Below are positions 24,801-39,800 of a stretch of DNA of 64,000 nt, piece by piece. Made by a program: the position numbers and the translations under genes. The DNA lies in NCBI GenBank assembly GCA_903813345.2, contig CAIIXF020000004.1, forward strand, positions 20,620,477 to 20,684,476, written 5' to 3'. The notes under the pieces were generated by a model. It saw nothing but the letters and a program-made list of their open reading frames with translations. It was not told the DNA's origin and did no database searches. Source of the stretch: Owenia fusiformis (lineage: Eukaryota > Annelida > Polychaeta > Sabellida > Oweniidae). The number at the start of each line of letters is the position of its first letter. The first letter of the stretch is position 1.

Positions 24801-27800
24801 CGGCAATAATGACGTAAACAAAGATGGCGTTGACGTCGATGTCGAGGAAGAAACGACAGTTGATGAAACAAATAGAATAACCGAGACAAAGGGCGTCATG
24901 AAGATAAGAATAAAAAGAAATATAGCGAGGGTATGTTAAAGGCAGAATCAAATCTATGGGGTGACAAAATCACAAGCAACATATACAATTGACCTCCCAA
25001 TATATTCCTTACAATCTCAAATACAATATCTTCCGAAGGATTCACGATGTAATATAATTTGGTGAAGTTATAATGGATTCAAAGTGCAAAAATGGGTGGA
25101 AAATGTTTGAATTCTCCCAAATGAAATAAAGTGTGCACTTTGGGGATTTTTAGAAAAAAATTAAAAGAAATGACATAAGCCAGGACTATTCTAAAATTGA
25201 GACAATTTTTTTGCTCGCTAGATCTGATTCTCTCTTTAATACTCGAACCTATTTACATTTCTGATCGTAACTAAAACAGTGGTTATTTCACTTTCCTCCG
25301 TTCAATTCCCTGATTTGGGTATATTTTATCAGATACCTCATATCAGTTCTTATTTTAAGTAAGAATTAAGACTTTTAAGATTGCTTCATCACATTACACT
25401 CTTAATTTCCAATGCGATAATTAATATTCTTTAAACATATTTATTTGCACACTATATTTTGCAAGGAAAAACGATACGCCGACGAAAATAGTCCTCACAC
25501 CATATATGTAATGGCAAAAGATGTGGACATAGCCGATAACTTTGACTCAGATAACACTTATGATATGAAGTTTAATAATGAAACAAGACGTTCATCAAGT
25601 CGTAAAAGGCGCATGGCTGAACTTGATACAAGCAAAGGAGAGGATTCCTTTATCACAACTTCCCTAATTGGGGATTTCAGTCCAGGTAATTATATTTACC
25701 ACCAAATAAACAGTTAATTTATTTAAAGTGTGACTTCAGTCTAAATTTTAAATGAATTAAATTATGTTTGGTGTGATATGAATGGACCAATAGTATTAAT
25801 TAAGAAATAAAGATCGACATGTATTCTATGATCTATGGCGCAATTTATGACCGAACATTTTATTCTGTTCATTGTAAAAATACCGAAATCGCGTATAGTT
25901 TTTAGAAAACAATTTTGAGCTATTTAAGCTGCTATCTTTTGCTTGAAGCTACAAATATAAAATAGGTGAGACTTCAAATTTCTCTTTGAAAGTATACAAC
26001 GTTAAAGAGGTTTACGACGTTCACAATGACATTTTTACTTCTCCCCAAAGTCAATCAGGTTACCAACCCCAAGAGCCTAACCTCAATATTTGCCCCCTTG
26101 CTAATTGCTGGATCCGCCACTGGATTTATACACACATCTATCTATACATGCACCTATGTCCTATAATCATTAATTTATACAACTTTTGTAAAAAAACAAA
26201 CACTATACTAATTCCGTCAAATTTCCCTGGAGACAAATTTACAATTTTGCTTAATTTATGCCTACTTTGCTTAAATTTGCCTAAATTTGCTTAATTAAAT
26301 GTTGCCAAATTTGCTTGAATTTTGCCAAATTTGCTTTTTGACAAAGGAGTGGTATCGATATGGAGAACTGAATTCAACAATGTTTTTCTCTTAAACCAAT
26401 CATTAAAAACATTCTGTAAAAAAGGTATTTTATGTAATGTTGACTGATTGACAACAATTTAATGCGAAAATTATTTAGAAATATTTAATATAACTGTTTT
26501 TGTTAACATTTTTGGTTTTTCTAGTGCAATTGTTTTTTCTCCTTTCTACCAATTATTGAAAATGAAATAAAATGTCTCTCCGAACCTTGTTGGAACAAAA
26601 TAGCATATACAACATGTTTTTAGACCTCTCAATATTATAGTTATACAAAGGAATTTTTGGTTAATTTTAAAAAAGTATTCAAAAAATTAAAACAAAATCC
26701 CCCCAAAATATATAAAAATCAAGATAAACCTTTTATTTCATTAACAAGATACTTTTTTAAAATCAACCAAAATCTCCTTTGTACAATTATAATATTGAGA
26801 GACCTAAACATGTTGTGTTTATGTCGTTTTGTTCCAATGAGGTTCGGAAGATGTTTCATTTCACTCTGGGAACATGATATCAAGAACAAAACAAGTGTTT
26901 GATGTGTTTTCTAAAACAATATAGATGAAATTATATATATACTTTTCCAATTATATTGTTACCATTCAAAAGATGACCATTAAATTGACAATGTTTTATG
27001 ACTGGTTTAAGAGAAACGTGTATTCAAAAAGTTCGCCATATCGCTAAAAATTTGCTTTTATTTAAATGTTGCCTTTGCTTAAATTTGGTCAAATTTGCTT
27101 AAATGTGGTCAAATATCCCAAATTTTGACCAATTTTGTTTATTTGGAACATTTAAGGGAATACTAGCATGTAATTAACTTATAATTCTCTAATTTGGCCC
27201 ATTATTTTCAAAGATCCATCTACGAGTAAATCCCTAAATAACTTCGTTTTAATCGTTCTAGATAATTAAGCCAGCAAAATAAATAGTCCCACGCCATAAC
27301 AGAACACAAACTTACAGAAATTATCGGATATAGAACCGTCCACATTTAATTCAAGGTTAGGTTATGTTATACGGTTATTTTGCATTTTCAATCACTTGCG
27401 GAATGTGCTCTCCAAATGTATAGGGCGCAAAAAATGGCAAAAAGAGAAAACGAATTATGAAGTGAGTCCTGACCAAATGAATAATAATGTTTATTTCCTT
27501 GAATCAAACACTGCTCAAATAGAATAGATTTGATTATGTGTTTCAAAAATGTAGCCATTTGTGTAGCCTTGCCCAAAGTCGGTATTTTTACCATAATAGA
27601 AATCAAGATAAGTAATAGAGACCGACTTGAGGCAAGGCTATCATTTGTGTTCTATTGTTGAAACATCTTCTTCATAATCAATTCACTCCAGCCAGTTTAT
27701 AGTAATATATTATGTGAGTGATATTTATACTTGCTATTTGTTCTAATAATTACAGCATGAAAAAGTAAGAATTTTTTAGTATGACTTTTCTGGCGTTCAA

Positions 27801-30800
27801 AATTTAAGTGCATTACGGGCATTGCATCACTGAGCTTTCACATGTTCAAAATTCGCTATTGGGAGAAGTAAAGCCTCTCAAATTTATTCTTTTTTTCTCT
27901 TTGCTCCGAGGGACAACAAGCCCCCATGACCTGTGTGAAGCATAGAAATTTTATTGTTAATCTAATCAATATTCAAAGATGACAGGGTTAGAATTAAAGA
28001 AACTCTGATCATTTTTGTGAAAAATTATCATTTTTTTCAAAAATTGATTGTCGTACTTTCGAGAGGTTTGAGAAGTTTTAGACCGTGTTCAGACAAAATG
28101 TTGAGACGCAGTGATACAAGAGGTATATCTGCATGGTATTGTCAATATTTCTACGAAAAAAGAACCATATTCTGTAAAATTTCGGTGTTACGACGTTTAC
28201 GAGAACGGGGTGTGTATTAAAGGGAAACACGTGAGCTAATCAGAAGTACCAAATAGTGATCTTATTTCACCAACTTTGGTGTTTTGAGGAAGATACCACT
28301 ATGCCAAGTACCCTAATCTGATTATATAAGATGAACACCCAACTTATGCTATGTCATGCTACAAAGACTGTTTTATATTTTTTTGATGTGATGCTGTGTT
28401 TTGTATAGTTTTATCAGGCAATGTGCTTATATGTGGTATCGTAAATATATTTACCTTAAGTAGACATCCATCTACTTACATTCTTACTGACATTCGTTTC
28501 TATCATGCATCTACTAACATTCACAAAAACTAACATTTCTGCCATTATGACGTCATAACTTCAATTCAATTCAATTTATTCATTCAAAATTACATCAAAC
28601 AACATGTCATTAATTACATGGAAAAGACACCCCAAGGGACGTTTATATTCCATGGGAATAGGAATAACTTAGTTTGTTCAAAAACTGGTTTAAAGTGCCC
28701 GATAAACTATAAAATGCGCATGCGTCCAGGTGTTGATAAACTATAAATAGCGAAAATCCAGGGTTTGTCACCACAAGGTAAGTCAGGACGTGTTGAGAGA
28801 ACAGCAAGTGTTGATATTGAATTTACATGTAGCCAGATAAGTTTCCTTATTGAAATTACATATGGTTATTAGCAATACTTTGTAGGTGCTAAATAATAAA
28901 ATATTTAGAGTATATATGAGAGAAATTGGTCATTTCGAACCTGTTGAAAAGTTTGTGGCTCTCGGCTACACCGGGAAATTTACTTCCATGAGTACACACA
29001 TAAATGTGGGGTTCCCCAAGAGGTACGCAACAAGGTGACCTGGCATCAAATGTGCGATTAAATGCTACTATCGAGAAGATAAAATAACGAATACGACAAT
29101 AAGTTATTGCATGTGACAATTCCGAGCCTTCATCTCACTGAAGTATTTTGAAGTGAAAATAGGATTTTTGTTTTGATACATGGATTCAGATGAACGTAAC
29201 TTTATTCTGACAACTAATCAAAACTGAACAAAATTGATTGTACGTAACAGACAATGTATTGTTTTACAATGTTTTGATTGGCTAAACGAATGAAACCAAC
29301 AAATTATGACATGTAAAATGACAATTTTGAAATGTAAAATTTAAAAGTGACAAACACAACCTCCCTATCCACTCTTTGGGAGCCCTAGTAAATTAGTAAT
29401 ATGTACATGCAGCAGTTGTAGTGTACAGCTTATTATCACACTACGCTTTGTATTCTAAAGCCTGTTGTTTGTAATAACACTGTTCACTCAACGTATGTTT
29501 TGTGTGTGGGTAGTCAACGATAATCATTGTTTTATCCCGGTTATATGACCTCGGCAATTATAACAGAACCGTACTAAACGAAAAAAACGCAAATAAGAGA
29601 AAGCTTTCACACACATATAAAAAATGAACTATTCTAATCCGCCAGTATAAACTCTGTGCTATACGTAGTCGGGTCAGGCGCACACTTTAATCATTGAAGG
29701 CACTTACATCAATTTATCAAATTTTTTAATTACTGGAAAATTATTAGATCTTTCCTTGGAAACAATTTTAAGAAATCAGAAATAGCATGCATTATAGATG
29801 ACAGAACTGGTATCCCAATTAATAAAAACCTGGACATAGCCAATTCTTTTATGAAATATTTTTCTGGTAAAAATCACATGGAGATCAACAACAACGACAC
29901 ACTACCAAACTTTCCATCGAGAACAAATTCCTTCATTATATCTGCAATTACCAACCAACATGAGATAATGAAACTTATACTTAACCTAGATACTTCAAAA
30001 ACATGCGGTCCTGATAACATAACGAATAAAATGTTAAACTTAACAGCCCATACACTTTCAAAACCACTCTCTAAATTATTCAATAAGCTTTTGACAAAAA
30101 ATATTTTCCCGGAAACATGGAAAATTGGTAGTGTCTGTCCAATTTTTAAAAAAGATGATAAGACAAATATAAAAAATTATAGACCAATTATGCTCCTAAA
30201 TACCCTATCAAAGCTCTTTGAAAAAGTTCTTGCTGATCGAATTAAAAAACATCTTATACAAAATGATTTACTTTTTAAACATCAATCTGGTTTCCTGCCT
30301 GGCCACAGTACACACTCTCAACTTTTAGCTATTGAGCACTACCTGCAATGCACTTTCGAGGAAGGCAAAGCCTCTAAATCAATATTCCTTGATATTTCGG
30401 CCGCTTTTGACTGCGTACCACATAATCTTCTATTGCTTAAACTTAAATCTTATGGTATCCAAGGCCAACTGCTCAATGTACTCAAATCCTATCTGAATGA
30501 CAGAAAATTCTTTGTTAATGTAGGTGGCGAATCTTCAAAACTTTCTGATACTAATTTTATTAACTGTGGCGTCCCACAGGGGTCTATTCTAGGGCCTATT
30601 CTATTTATCTTGTACATTAATGATATTCCTGACAACCTGGGTGGCCAGTGCTACATCTATGCTGATGATACCTCTTTACATTTTAAACTTGATCCAAAAG
30701 ACCCCACTAATGTTGATGATTCTGTTAAGTCAAGCCTAGAAAGCATTGAACAATGGTCAACTACTTGGAAACTACAGTTTAAACCAGAAAAAAGTCATGA

Positions 30801-33800
30801 ACTGATATTTCATAAACCTAGAACACGTATTAATGATATCAGTCCATCTAATCTTAATAATATGGAAATAGTTAGAGGTGATTCCCATAAACACCTCGGT
30901 TTCACGTTTGATCCCTGCTTAACACACAAGCACCATATAAGTAACATCTATGATAACGTAACAAAAATGTTGAATCCATTTAAAAAACTCAAAAACAAAA
31001 TAGGATCTAGTCATTTGGAGACAATCTTCAACTCCTTCATATTGCCCCATTTTGATTATGGTACCATCATTTACAATAGTTCTTCCAAATATCTACTTCA
31101 AAGGCTCGATAGATTATATTATAAAGCTGCTATCTACTGCTCAGGTTGTATTCACGGGAGCAGCACAGATAAAGTACTAACGCTACTTCAATGGCCATCT
31201 CTTGACACTAGAAGAAAAATGTTTATAAACAACTTTATGTACAAAATAGTACATGGTCCTAACCCTAAATTTCTTGATGACATATTTGATAAATTCAAAA
31301 AACCAGAAACTCGAAACTTGCGTAACACTGATGAGTTCATTATACCAAAATGCTCTGAACGGTACAGAAATTCAGCAGTACCCTCTGCAATCTCCAACTG
31401 GTTAGCCCTGCCAAATACATTAAAGAGTAAAGCTACTATCCAGAATTTCAAGAAACATCAAAAACTGCTTTTCAAAAATCCAATAAATGTCATCACAACC
31501 AGCAAACTGAACCTCACAAGGAGCCATGAGATAATAGTAAATAAATTCAGGGCCGACTTTTTATTTAAGGCCCAACTATATGCTCATAACTTTAGCAATA
31601 TTGACAACCCTAACTGTTCATGTGGACATCCACAAACAGTTAAACACTTCTTTTTCCACTGTGCTCATTTGACACATGCCAGGGATGAATTTAATCAATA
31701 CCTGAAAAACCTGATCCCTGAAATTTTTGACAGGCAAATCTCTCAGCATAAATATCTTGAAGTTCTGAAATATGGCTCAACTGAAATCACTATCGAACTT
31801 AATTCGAAAATGATGACCAGGCTAGCTTCCTTTATAAAAGCCAATATATGATTTTCCCTCCTTAAACATCTTTTATCTCCAGTAACTGTTTCCCACGCCA
31901 AGCACCCCCCCCCCACACACACACAACCCCAAAACTACTGTTAACATTGCTTCTTATATTATATTTCATTAATTTCCATCAATTCTTCTATAATGCCATG
32001 CATGTATTTGGCGATTGAAGATTTTGTAAATGTTATGTAATGAATGAGGATAATTAATAAATAAATAAAAAAAAAATAAAAAAAAAATAAAAAATAAAAA
32101 AATAAAAAACTTACATCAAAAATTAAATCAAACCATTTGGAGACAATGTACAACTCATTCAGTAGACCTCATTTTAATGGCTCTTTATCATTCATCAACT
32201 CAAGAACGTATCAATATCCCTGGTAAATTACATTATCAGGCTGCCTTATTGTGTTCTGGATGTCTGCATGGTTCTGATACAGGAAAGGTTATTGGGGTCT
32301 TTAATTAACTGGTGAACATTATCCCAAAGGAGGACACAATACATTTTTAACTTCATGTTTGAAGAAATCAAATTCCTATAGGGTCAACTGCCCAATCTCC
32401 TTTTGCTAACGCAATATCACTGAGGAACAAATTACCTAAATCTCTTTTAGAACATCCTTCAAAATTTTCCTTACCATCGTTTAAAATTGAATGTACACTT
32501 TGTGCCAAAGAGAATAATCAGTTCAACGCCCCTGATGAATTTAACTAGGACTCGAGAAATCACACTCAATAGAGCTCGTTTAGATTTTTATTTGATAGCA
32601 AGACCTCCAATTTACTTTTAAAGACTCGGCTCATTGTACATGTGGCAAACCCGAAACACTAAAACATTTATTTTCCAAGTATCCTAAGCAAAGTTCTTAT
32701 CATTGTCAGCAATTTGCTTCGTGACAACAAGACGTAGCATATGGGATCTCATCACTTGGCACGAACCCTTCTGGTCCCCTGGATACACTTTGATGCACAG
32801 TCGTCCAAAAACAGCTCAATATTATATTAATTTGTTATTTGTAAATGATGGCCAACCTATAATGCCAATATGGCGACTGGTGGCCGATAATGTATGACTT
32901 TACTTAACTAAAGTTTATACTACAAAAATGACGTCATAATATTCAATCATGACATGGATATCACTTTCAGGATAGTTAAGATGGCCTTTCAATGATACCC
33001 CACTTGACCACGCTCATTTCGGCTTGGTGTATGTTAACAGCCATGCAATCTGTATGGTGTACCCCTACACCAAAGAAATTTAAAGAAATATGAAAATCAA
33101 ACTTTCCAGATTTGGCTGAAAGGACCTGTCGATAAGGATTGATTCTTCCTCCGTGCACTATCTCAAATGTAGCATTGTTCATATACCATTGTGTTCGGAC
33201 AATGCCTAGATTGTTAATATGAACAGAAACTAAATTCAGTTTACTATTTAAATATAGTCCTGGGGATAGTAGCGGTTAGTGACACATATGAGCTAAACAG
33301 CAGTACCAAATAATGATCTTATTTCACCAGCTTGAGTGTTTTAAGGCTGAAACTACTATGCCAAGTGTTGAACTAGGCCTGGATACTTGCTGGTAATTAG
33401 ATATAGGGTAAAACGTTATAATTGCCACCTATGGGAATCTCTTCTAAAGTCTCCAACCTTCGTGGCAACAATACTAAATCCCCATCTCAAAACTAATAAA
33501 TAAAACATTTCCGAACAGTACTTACAATTCATTTAGACTAGCAATGCATTTGACTATGTTCCTCATAAACTGACGCTCTCTAAACTTAAAGTATAAGTAT
33601 TAAAGTCCAGTTTTATAAAATTCTCCAATCGTATTTAATTTGTCAAAAATGAAAAGTATATAAATGTAGGTGGTCAATCATCTGATACTTATTCTAAAAA
33701 CATATCAACTTTGCCGTCCTTTAGGGATCTATCCTAGGTCAAATTTTATTTTTGATCTATATATTATAAGTGGCGTAGCTGATATTCTTCTTGGAAAGGC

Positions 33801-36800
33801 ATCTACAATGGTGGCACATTACTGTATCACCCTTCTGATACATCCGATCGAGATAAACATAAATTCAATCATGATCCTAATAGCATAACCTAATGGTCTC
33901 AAAAATGAAAACTGGATTTCAAGCCCGAAAATATTTCAAAGTGATGTTGTGTTTTCCCTTCTCCACCATCTTTAGCTAAACGTGAAAATGGGGAAATCAA
34001 TTAAGGAATACTTTTCATACGCAACTAGGGTGCATTTTTGATCACATACCTTCCAACAAATATCAAATATAACCAACTCAAAAGAGTACAAAACATGCTT
34101 ACTCCACCGAAGGCACTGACATCAAGAATTAACATTTTGAGACAATATACAACTCATTAAATAAACCTCATTTGTATTATGCAGACATCCTTATCAATCA
34201 GCAGATTTTGATTTTTAGCACAGTTAAGTAAACTACCCATTATCGTAACCAACTTTCTCCATATCAATAAGACCTAGCATATTCCATTTTTATTTTAAAA
34301 AACTACCTGGTCTCTAGGATATCCTTTGATGCACAAACAAACATTCAAACGTTTGTTACTAATATACACGGCGACCAAAAAACAGAACCCTCCAAAAATG
34401 AATTAACTTCTTTAATACATTTGTTATCAGCTTCATTTTTCATGAACAGAAATTACAATCTATGGATAGCAATGTGAGGCTAAATTCTGTATATAGAATT
34501 CAATACTTATCTTGCTATGATCAATTTAAAAATGTGCCCACTTTCGACAAAAAAAGAAAATTGAAGATTTTGTGTCAACCAAAGGGTTACACATCGTTTG
34601 TTTAAACAAATCACATTATTTTAGCTTCTTGTTAAGCTGCATTTTTGAGTAAAGAGGTTGTGATCTTTAATGAGGAAGTGTCCTAGCAACCTTTAAGCCA
34701 TCTTTAGGTATGGCTGTACCTCCTTAGTGATGTTTTTGGAACTGCATCCAATGTAATCACACACGGTGTGTTCGAGTGTTCTCATACCACATTCTCTCTC
34801 TCTAAATATGTGTAAGCTGGTCATTATTTCCATTCGGGTGTTAAGCAATCATCCTTTCTCCCTCCTCCTACTCATTTTTAAATATCTGACTTCGATACCG
34901 CATGTCATGCAGTGCTCTTGACCCAATTCTGCTGTCATAATGATTTCTTGAGAATTCGTCCAACAGAATTTTATATAGCGTTTGAGGTGTTCTTGCTCAG
35001 TCAGGGGCAAGGGATTTCAGTAACCTGATTTTAACTAGGTGTTTTAAGCATTGCTTATTCCTAATTTTTTCATTTAAAATATTAAAAATATTTTATTTTA
35101 CGTCTTCTTTGGATTTTTTTTCTAAATTTCTCATAAAATCTAAAAATATTATTTTGTCAAAATGTTGATTTTTCCGAAAATTATACGTCCATAAGTGTGA
35201 TATCCTCACTAATATACAATGATTTATAAGAATATCACACGTATGGAGTATAGGACTGCGCAGTAAATGATGATGTGACCAAACACTTCGTTAGTGATAC
35301 GTTATACGGGAATAATAAACATGCTATAAGTCAGTTGTGAAATCTCTCTATTATCTCATTTTGTTTTACTTAAGAAAACGCCAAGATGCACAGATACAAT
35401 AAACTTTTGGAACTTGTAGAAGAAGAAGGATTGACGAAGATTCTTAAACGATTTTATGATACACCGACAGATGGAGATATATGTAAGTAATTACATGAAA
35501 ATTTACTTGTAGCTATAAAAGTGGTTAAGTCTTGTTGACCAGGGTTCTATGTATCACACTTAATTCAACGGACATTCAATAGACATATTCGCGATAACAG
35601 TTCAGATGGTAGCCTAATTTACATAAATATCTCCCATGATGCATCGCTTAGGAAGGGACAAATTTTCATTGGCCCGCCGAACGAGGGGATTACTCTGAAC
35701 GAAACGTCCGGAGACTGCAAAGTCAAAGGTCACGATGCGCTAATTCCATTGGTCGAGGATTACATCATAGCGTATGTATAGCATCATATTGGCGGAAGAT
35801 TGCTCGAACAAAATTTCAACAAATTCTGATAAACAAGCGTGAATCTTGACAAAAATGAGAGTTTCTCAGCCTCCAATATTCCACCAGCGCTCGAGCATAG
35901 TTACATGATCCATTCTTTTCAATAATCAGGGAGATAATCCGAGATTCAAAGTTACATTATTTATATTTTTTCGGTCTTCAATGGCGTCTGAGCAAATTGT
36001 GGGAAATCAGTGACGTTATTGGAATTGGACGGCATTTCCAACTAAAGATTTCTTTGGATTAGGGGATTATAGTTCAAAAAGCCTTGTTGTATATCTTAAT
36101 ATCCTACATATCTATCATTTGCGCAAATGCAACACTACATAAATGTTTAATAAAGCCGTTGGGCGGCATTGAAAATCGCACTCCTGTGTAATCCAATGGG
36201 AAAGAACCCGGATGTAGACGAAGTTGTACCTCTCATGAGAACTCTTCAAACGTGAGGTGACTAAACTGAACTAAACTAAAAATCTATCGCGTATTGGCTT
36301 ATTCAGTCAAATCTTGGTTGCGTTTCTCGCGTGGCTGAGAGGGGTTTAGCCTCAGATTAAAAGCTGTCAAATTTAGTTGGGCAAAGCATAATTCATAGTT
36401 TTAACGAAATAGTATTACGTGAAAGTATCAAGTTTAATCACATGATAAACGCCCCATGTTCGCAATCGCACATTTTAGTTTCTAATGCCTAATACAAACT
36501 TTTACAGTACGGCATCTAAGAGAGGCTTTAAATCTTGAGAACCTGTTACACTCGAAGCCTGCGTCTTCGAAAGACCATGGCAACACCAAACCTAAGAATC
36601 TGGAAGGTGCAACGCATGTCAACTTGATCGATAAAGTCGTCAAGGAAACGAAAACGGTGAGTTTTCAGCCACTGTATATGATTATCTCTAACTTTAACAT
36701 AAAATTCCATAATTTCTTACGTTTTGGGTGGGGGTGGATCGGAATGAAAAACGATTTGGTGACATTGACATGTCAAAAAGTCAAATGGGGCCAAACGTCT

Positions 36801-39800
36801 CTACTTTGTTCAATTATTGAAAATGTCTATCTATGGAAAATATTTAATTGACTAATTGATATATCTATTTGGGGGATTTTGTTTTAAGTTTTTGCATACC
36901 TTTTATTAAATCAACCAAAATTTCATTTGTATAACTATAATATTGAGAGGTCTAAGAAAATGTTGTATATGCTATTTAGTTCTAACAAGGTTCGGAAAGA
37001 CATTTTATTTCATTCTCAAGAATTGGTAGAAAGGACCAAAAGACAATTGTACTAAAAAACAAAAAATGGTAACAAAAACAGTTATATAAAATATATATAA
37101 ATAATTTTCGCACTAAATTGTTGTCAATATGTCAACATTACATAAAGGACCGTGTTTTTTACAGAATGTTTCCAATAATTGGTTTAAGATAAAAACATTG
37201 TTTAATTCTGTTCGCCATATCGATACCTATCCTTTCAAAGAATTTCGTAAGTATGGTAAAAAGTTAGAAAGGATTGAATAGAACGACTCCCAAAATCGTG
37301 AGTGTGACTTTTTACCATAAATTGACGTCATAAATTTAAGAAATCCTATGCCAAGCAATGTGCCCAAGAAGGGAATCTTCCGAAACATGAAGTTAAATTG
37401 TTAGAAACGTAACATTGACATTGTAACATTGACATCATTCCAAATTGATTTAATCCAGTTAAATAAATATTTTGAGGGTAAATGCCATGTAAAATTTTCC
37501 ATTGAATTATCAAAAGGCTAGAATCGGTTGTACATTCAAAAAATTGAGTCCAGACTTTATCATTTAGAATCTCACCATTAAATTTTAAGTCACACTTTCT
37601 CTCTAAAACAATTTTGTTCTCACAATTCTTGTGTTTTAAAGATGGCTCTCAATGCATTTAAAAAGTAATTTGGTACAAGGAGTTTCTCTTTCATATTTGA
37701 TAAGGAGATCTTGTTTTAAACATGCTTTAAGTGCATTATATTGAAGAATTGTTCGGCCCTGTTCCTACCCTGTACAACATCTGAAATATATATAATGCCC
37801 TTTTCAATCCAGTTTTCAAAAAATAATGGAGAATTATTGAGAATTACATTTTCATTGTTCCAAATAATGCTCTCATTTATAAAATCATTGTGTTTCAACC
37901 ATACATGTAATACATTTTTATAAATATTACTCAAGCAAACCTTCAATTCTATCAAAATCTATGTTTGAATTACAAATACAGAGTCCATTAATATGATTGA
38001 TATCATGTTTCCAGAGTGAAATGAAACATCTTTCCGAACCTCATTGGAACAAAACGACATAAACACAACATGTTTAGGTCTAAGAAAGACATTTTATTTC
38101 ATTCTCAAGAATCGGTAGAAAGGAGCAAAAACAATGGCACTAGAAAAACAAAAAAAGTTAACAAAAACAGTTATCGAAATATAATATAAAATATTTCTAA
38201 ACAATTTTCGCATTAAATTGTTGTCAATCAGTCAACATTCACTAAAATACTGTGTTTTTTTACAGAATGTTTTTGATAATTGGTTTAGAGAAAAACATTG
38301 TTGAATTCAGTTCTCCATATCGATACCACTCCTTTTCACCAGTTATTCACAATATTTATGTGCCTCCAAGATTTTAGTAATATCATATAAAATTTTGAAA
38401 ATGTTATGACTGATAAAGAACCGTGCACCTTTTTCTTTACAGAGGGTATATAATTACATGCTTTCAATAGCGTTTCAGCTCGATTGATTCGGCATGAATA
38501 TCAATTGAATGATATTATACCCTTCGCAAAATTGATGAGAATAGTCTCAATCATGCAATAATTGGCTCAACATAAGAGCGAATAACTCGTTTTCGAAAGA
38601 AAAGGCCGCGAAAACAGACACCTGTTTACTTTATATCCCCAATATCATGATAAAATAAGCTTTTGAAAGTGTTGATGGCCATCATATGGTAAGATGGCAT
38701 GACAATATCTAAATCGAGTAAAATGGTTTGATTACAACTTAAGATAAAGACTTTCTGATAAATCAGAATGGTTGAAAGGGTAAATATTCTGTTTTAGCAC
38801 TTTGACATTAGCAATAGCTGCAACATAAACTTATATTTCCTGTAATATCCTATGTATTTAGTGATATTTTATAAAATATTTTGCAATGTGTGAAAAGCAT
38901 TTAAGCCTAAGACTTAATGCAGTGTGGCTGTTTCATTCCAATTGGGCGTTGTTTCCTGAACTTGTTTGAAACAACACCGTTGAGGAAAGATAACTAGTCC
39001 GCAATGTACTGAGTCCATGCCTTAAATAAAAAACAGTCTCGATCACCGGCAGAAGTACTAGTCAGCCAATGGCAGCCAATACGTTTTACAATCATGTACG
39101 TATTGCAGGTGGTGGCATGGTGTCAGAAACAATGAATTATGTCTATACTAGAGTTGCCAAACATTGATCTGACGTAAAACAAAAGAATGTGACTATGGCT
39201 TTCATAGGCTAGATTTAATAATAAATGTCATATTTTGATGATTCTCAAATATATTACTATAAAATGATATTTTTTCAATAAAAGAATGGGTATCGATATG
39301 GAGAACTTTTTGAACACACGTTTCTCTTAAACCGGTCATAAAGAACATCTAAAAATGTAACACATCGTCAATTTAATGGTAATCTTTTGAATGGTAGCAA
39401 TATAATTTGAAAAATATATATAGACTTTCATCTTTATTGTTTTAGAAAACACATCAAACACTTGTTTTGTTCTTGGTATCATGTATCCAGAGTAAAATGA
39501 AACATCTTTCCGAACCTCATTGGAACAAAACGACATAAACACAATATGTCTAGGTCTCTCAATATTGTAATTGTACAAAGGAAATTTTGGTTGATTTTAA
39601 AAAAGTATCATGTTAATGAATTAAAAGGTTTATCTTGATTTTTATCTATTTTAGGGGGATTTTGTTTTAATTTTTTAATACTTTTTTAAAATCAACCAAT
39701 AATTCCTTTGTATAACTATAATATTGAGAGGTCTAAAAACATGTTGTATATGCTATTTTGTTCCAACCAGGTTCGGAAAGACATTTCATTTCATTCTCAA

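Larger units (their letters stand above)
25686..35374 (+). other. Intron 7 of gene B (9.7 kb), filled with transposons
   Basis: The same intron in gene C is 318 bp (56024-56341). The extra length here is made of a MITE, a LINE with an open reverse transcriptase frame, several LINE relics and dispersed repeats, all listed separately. Confidence 0.8.
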
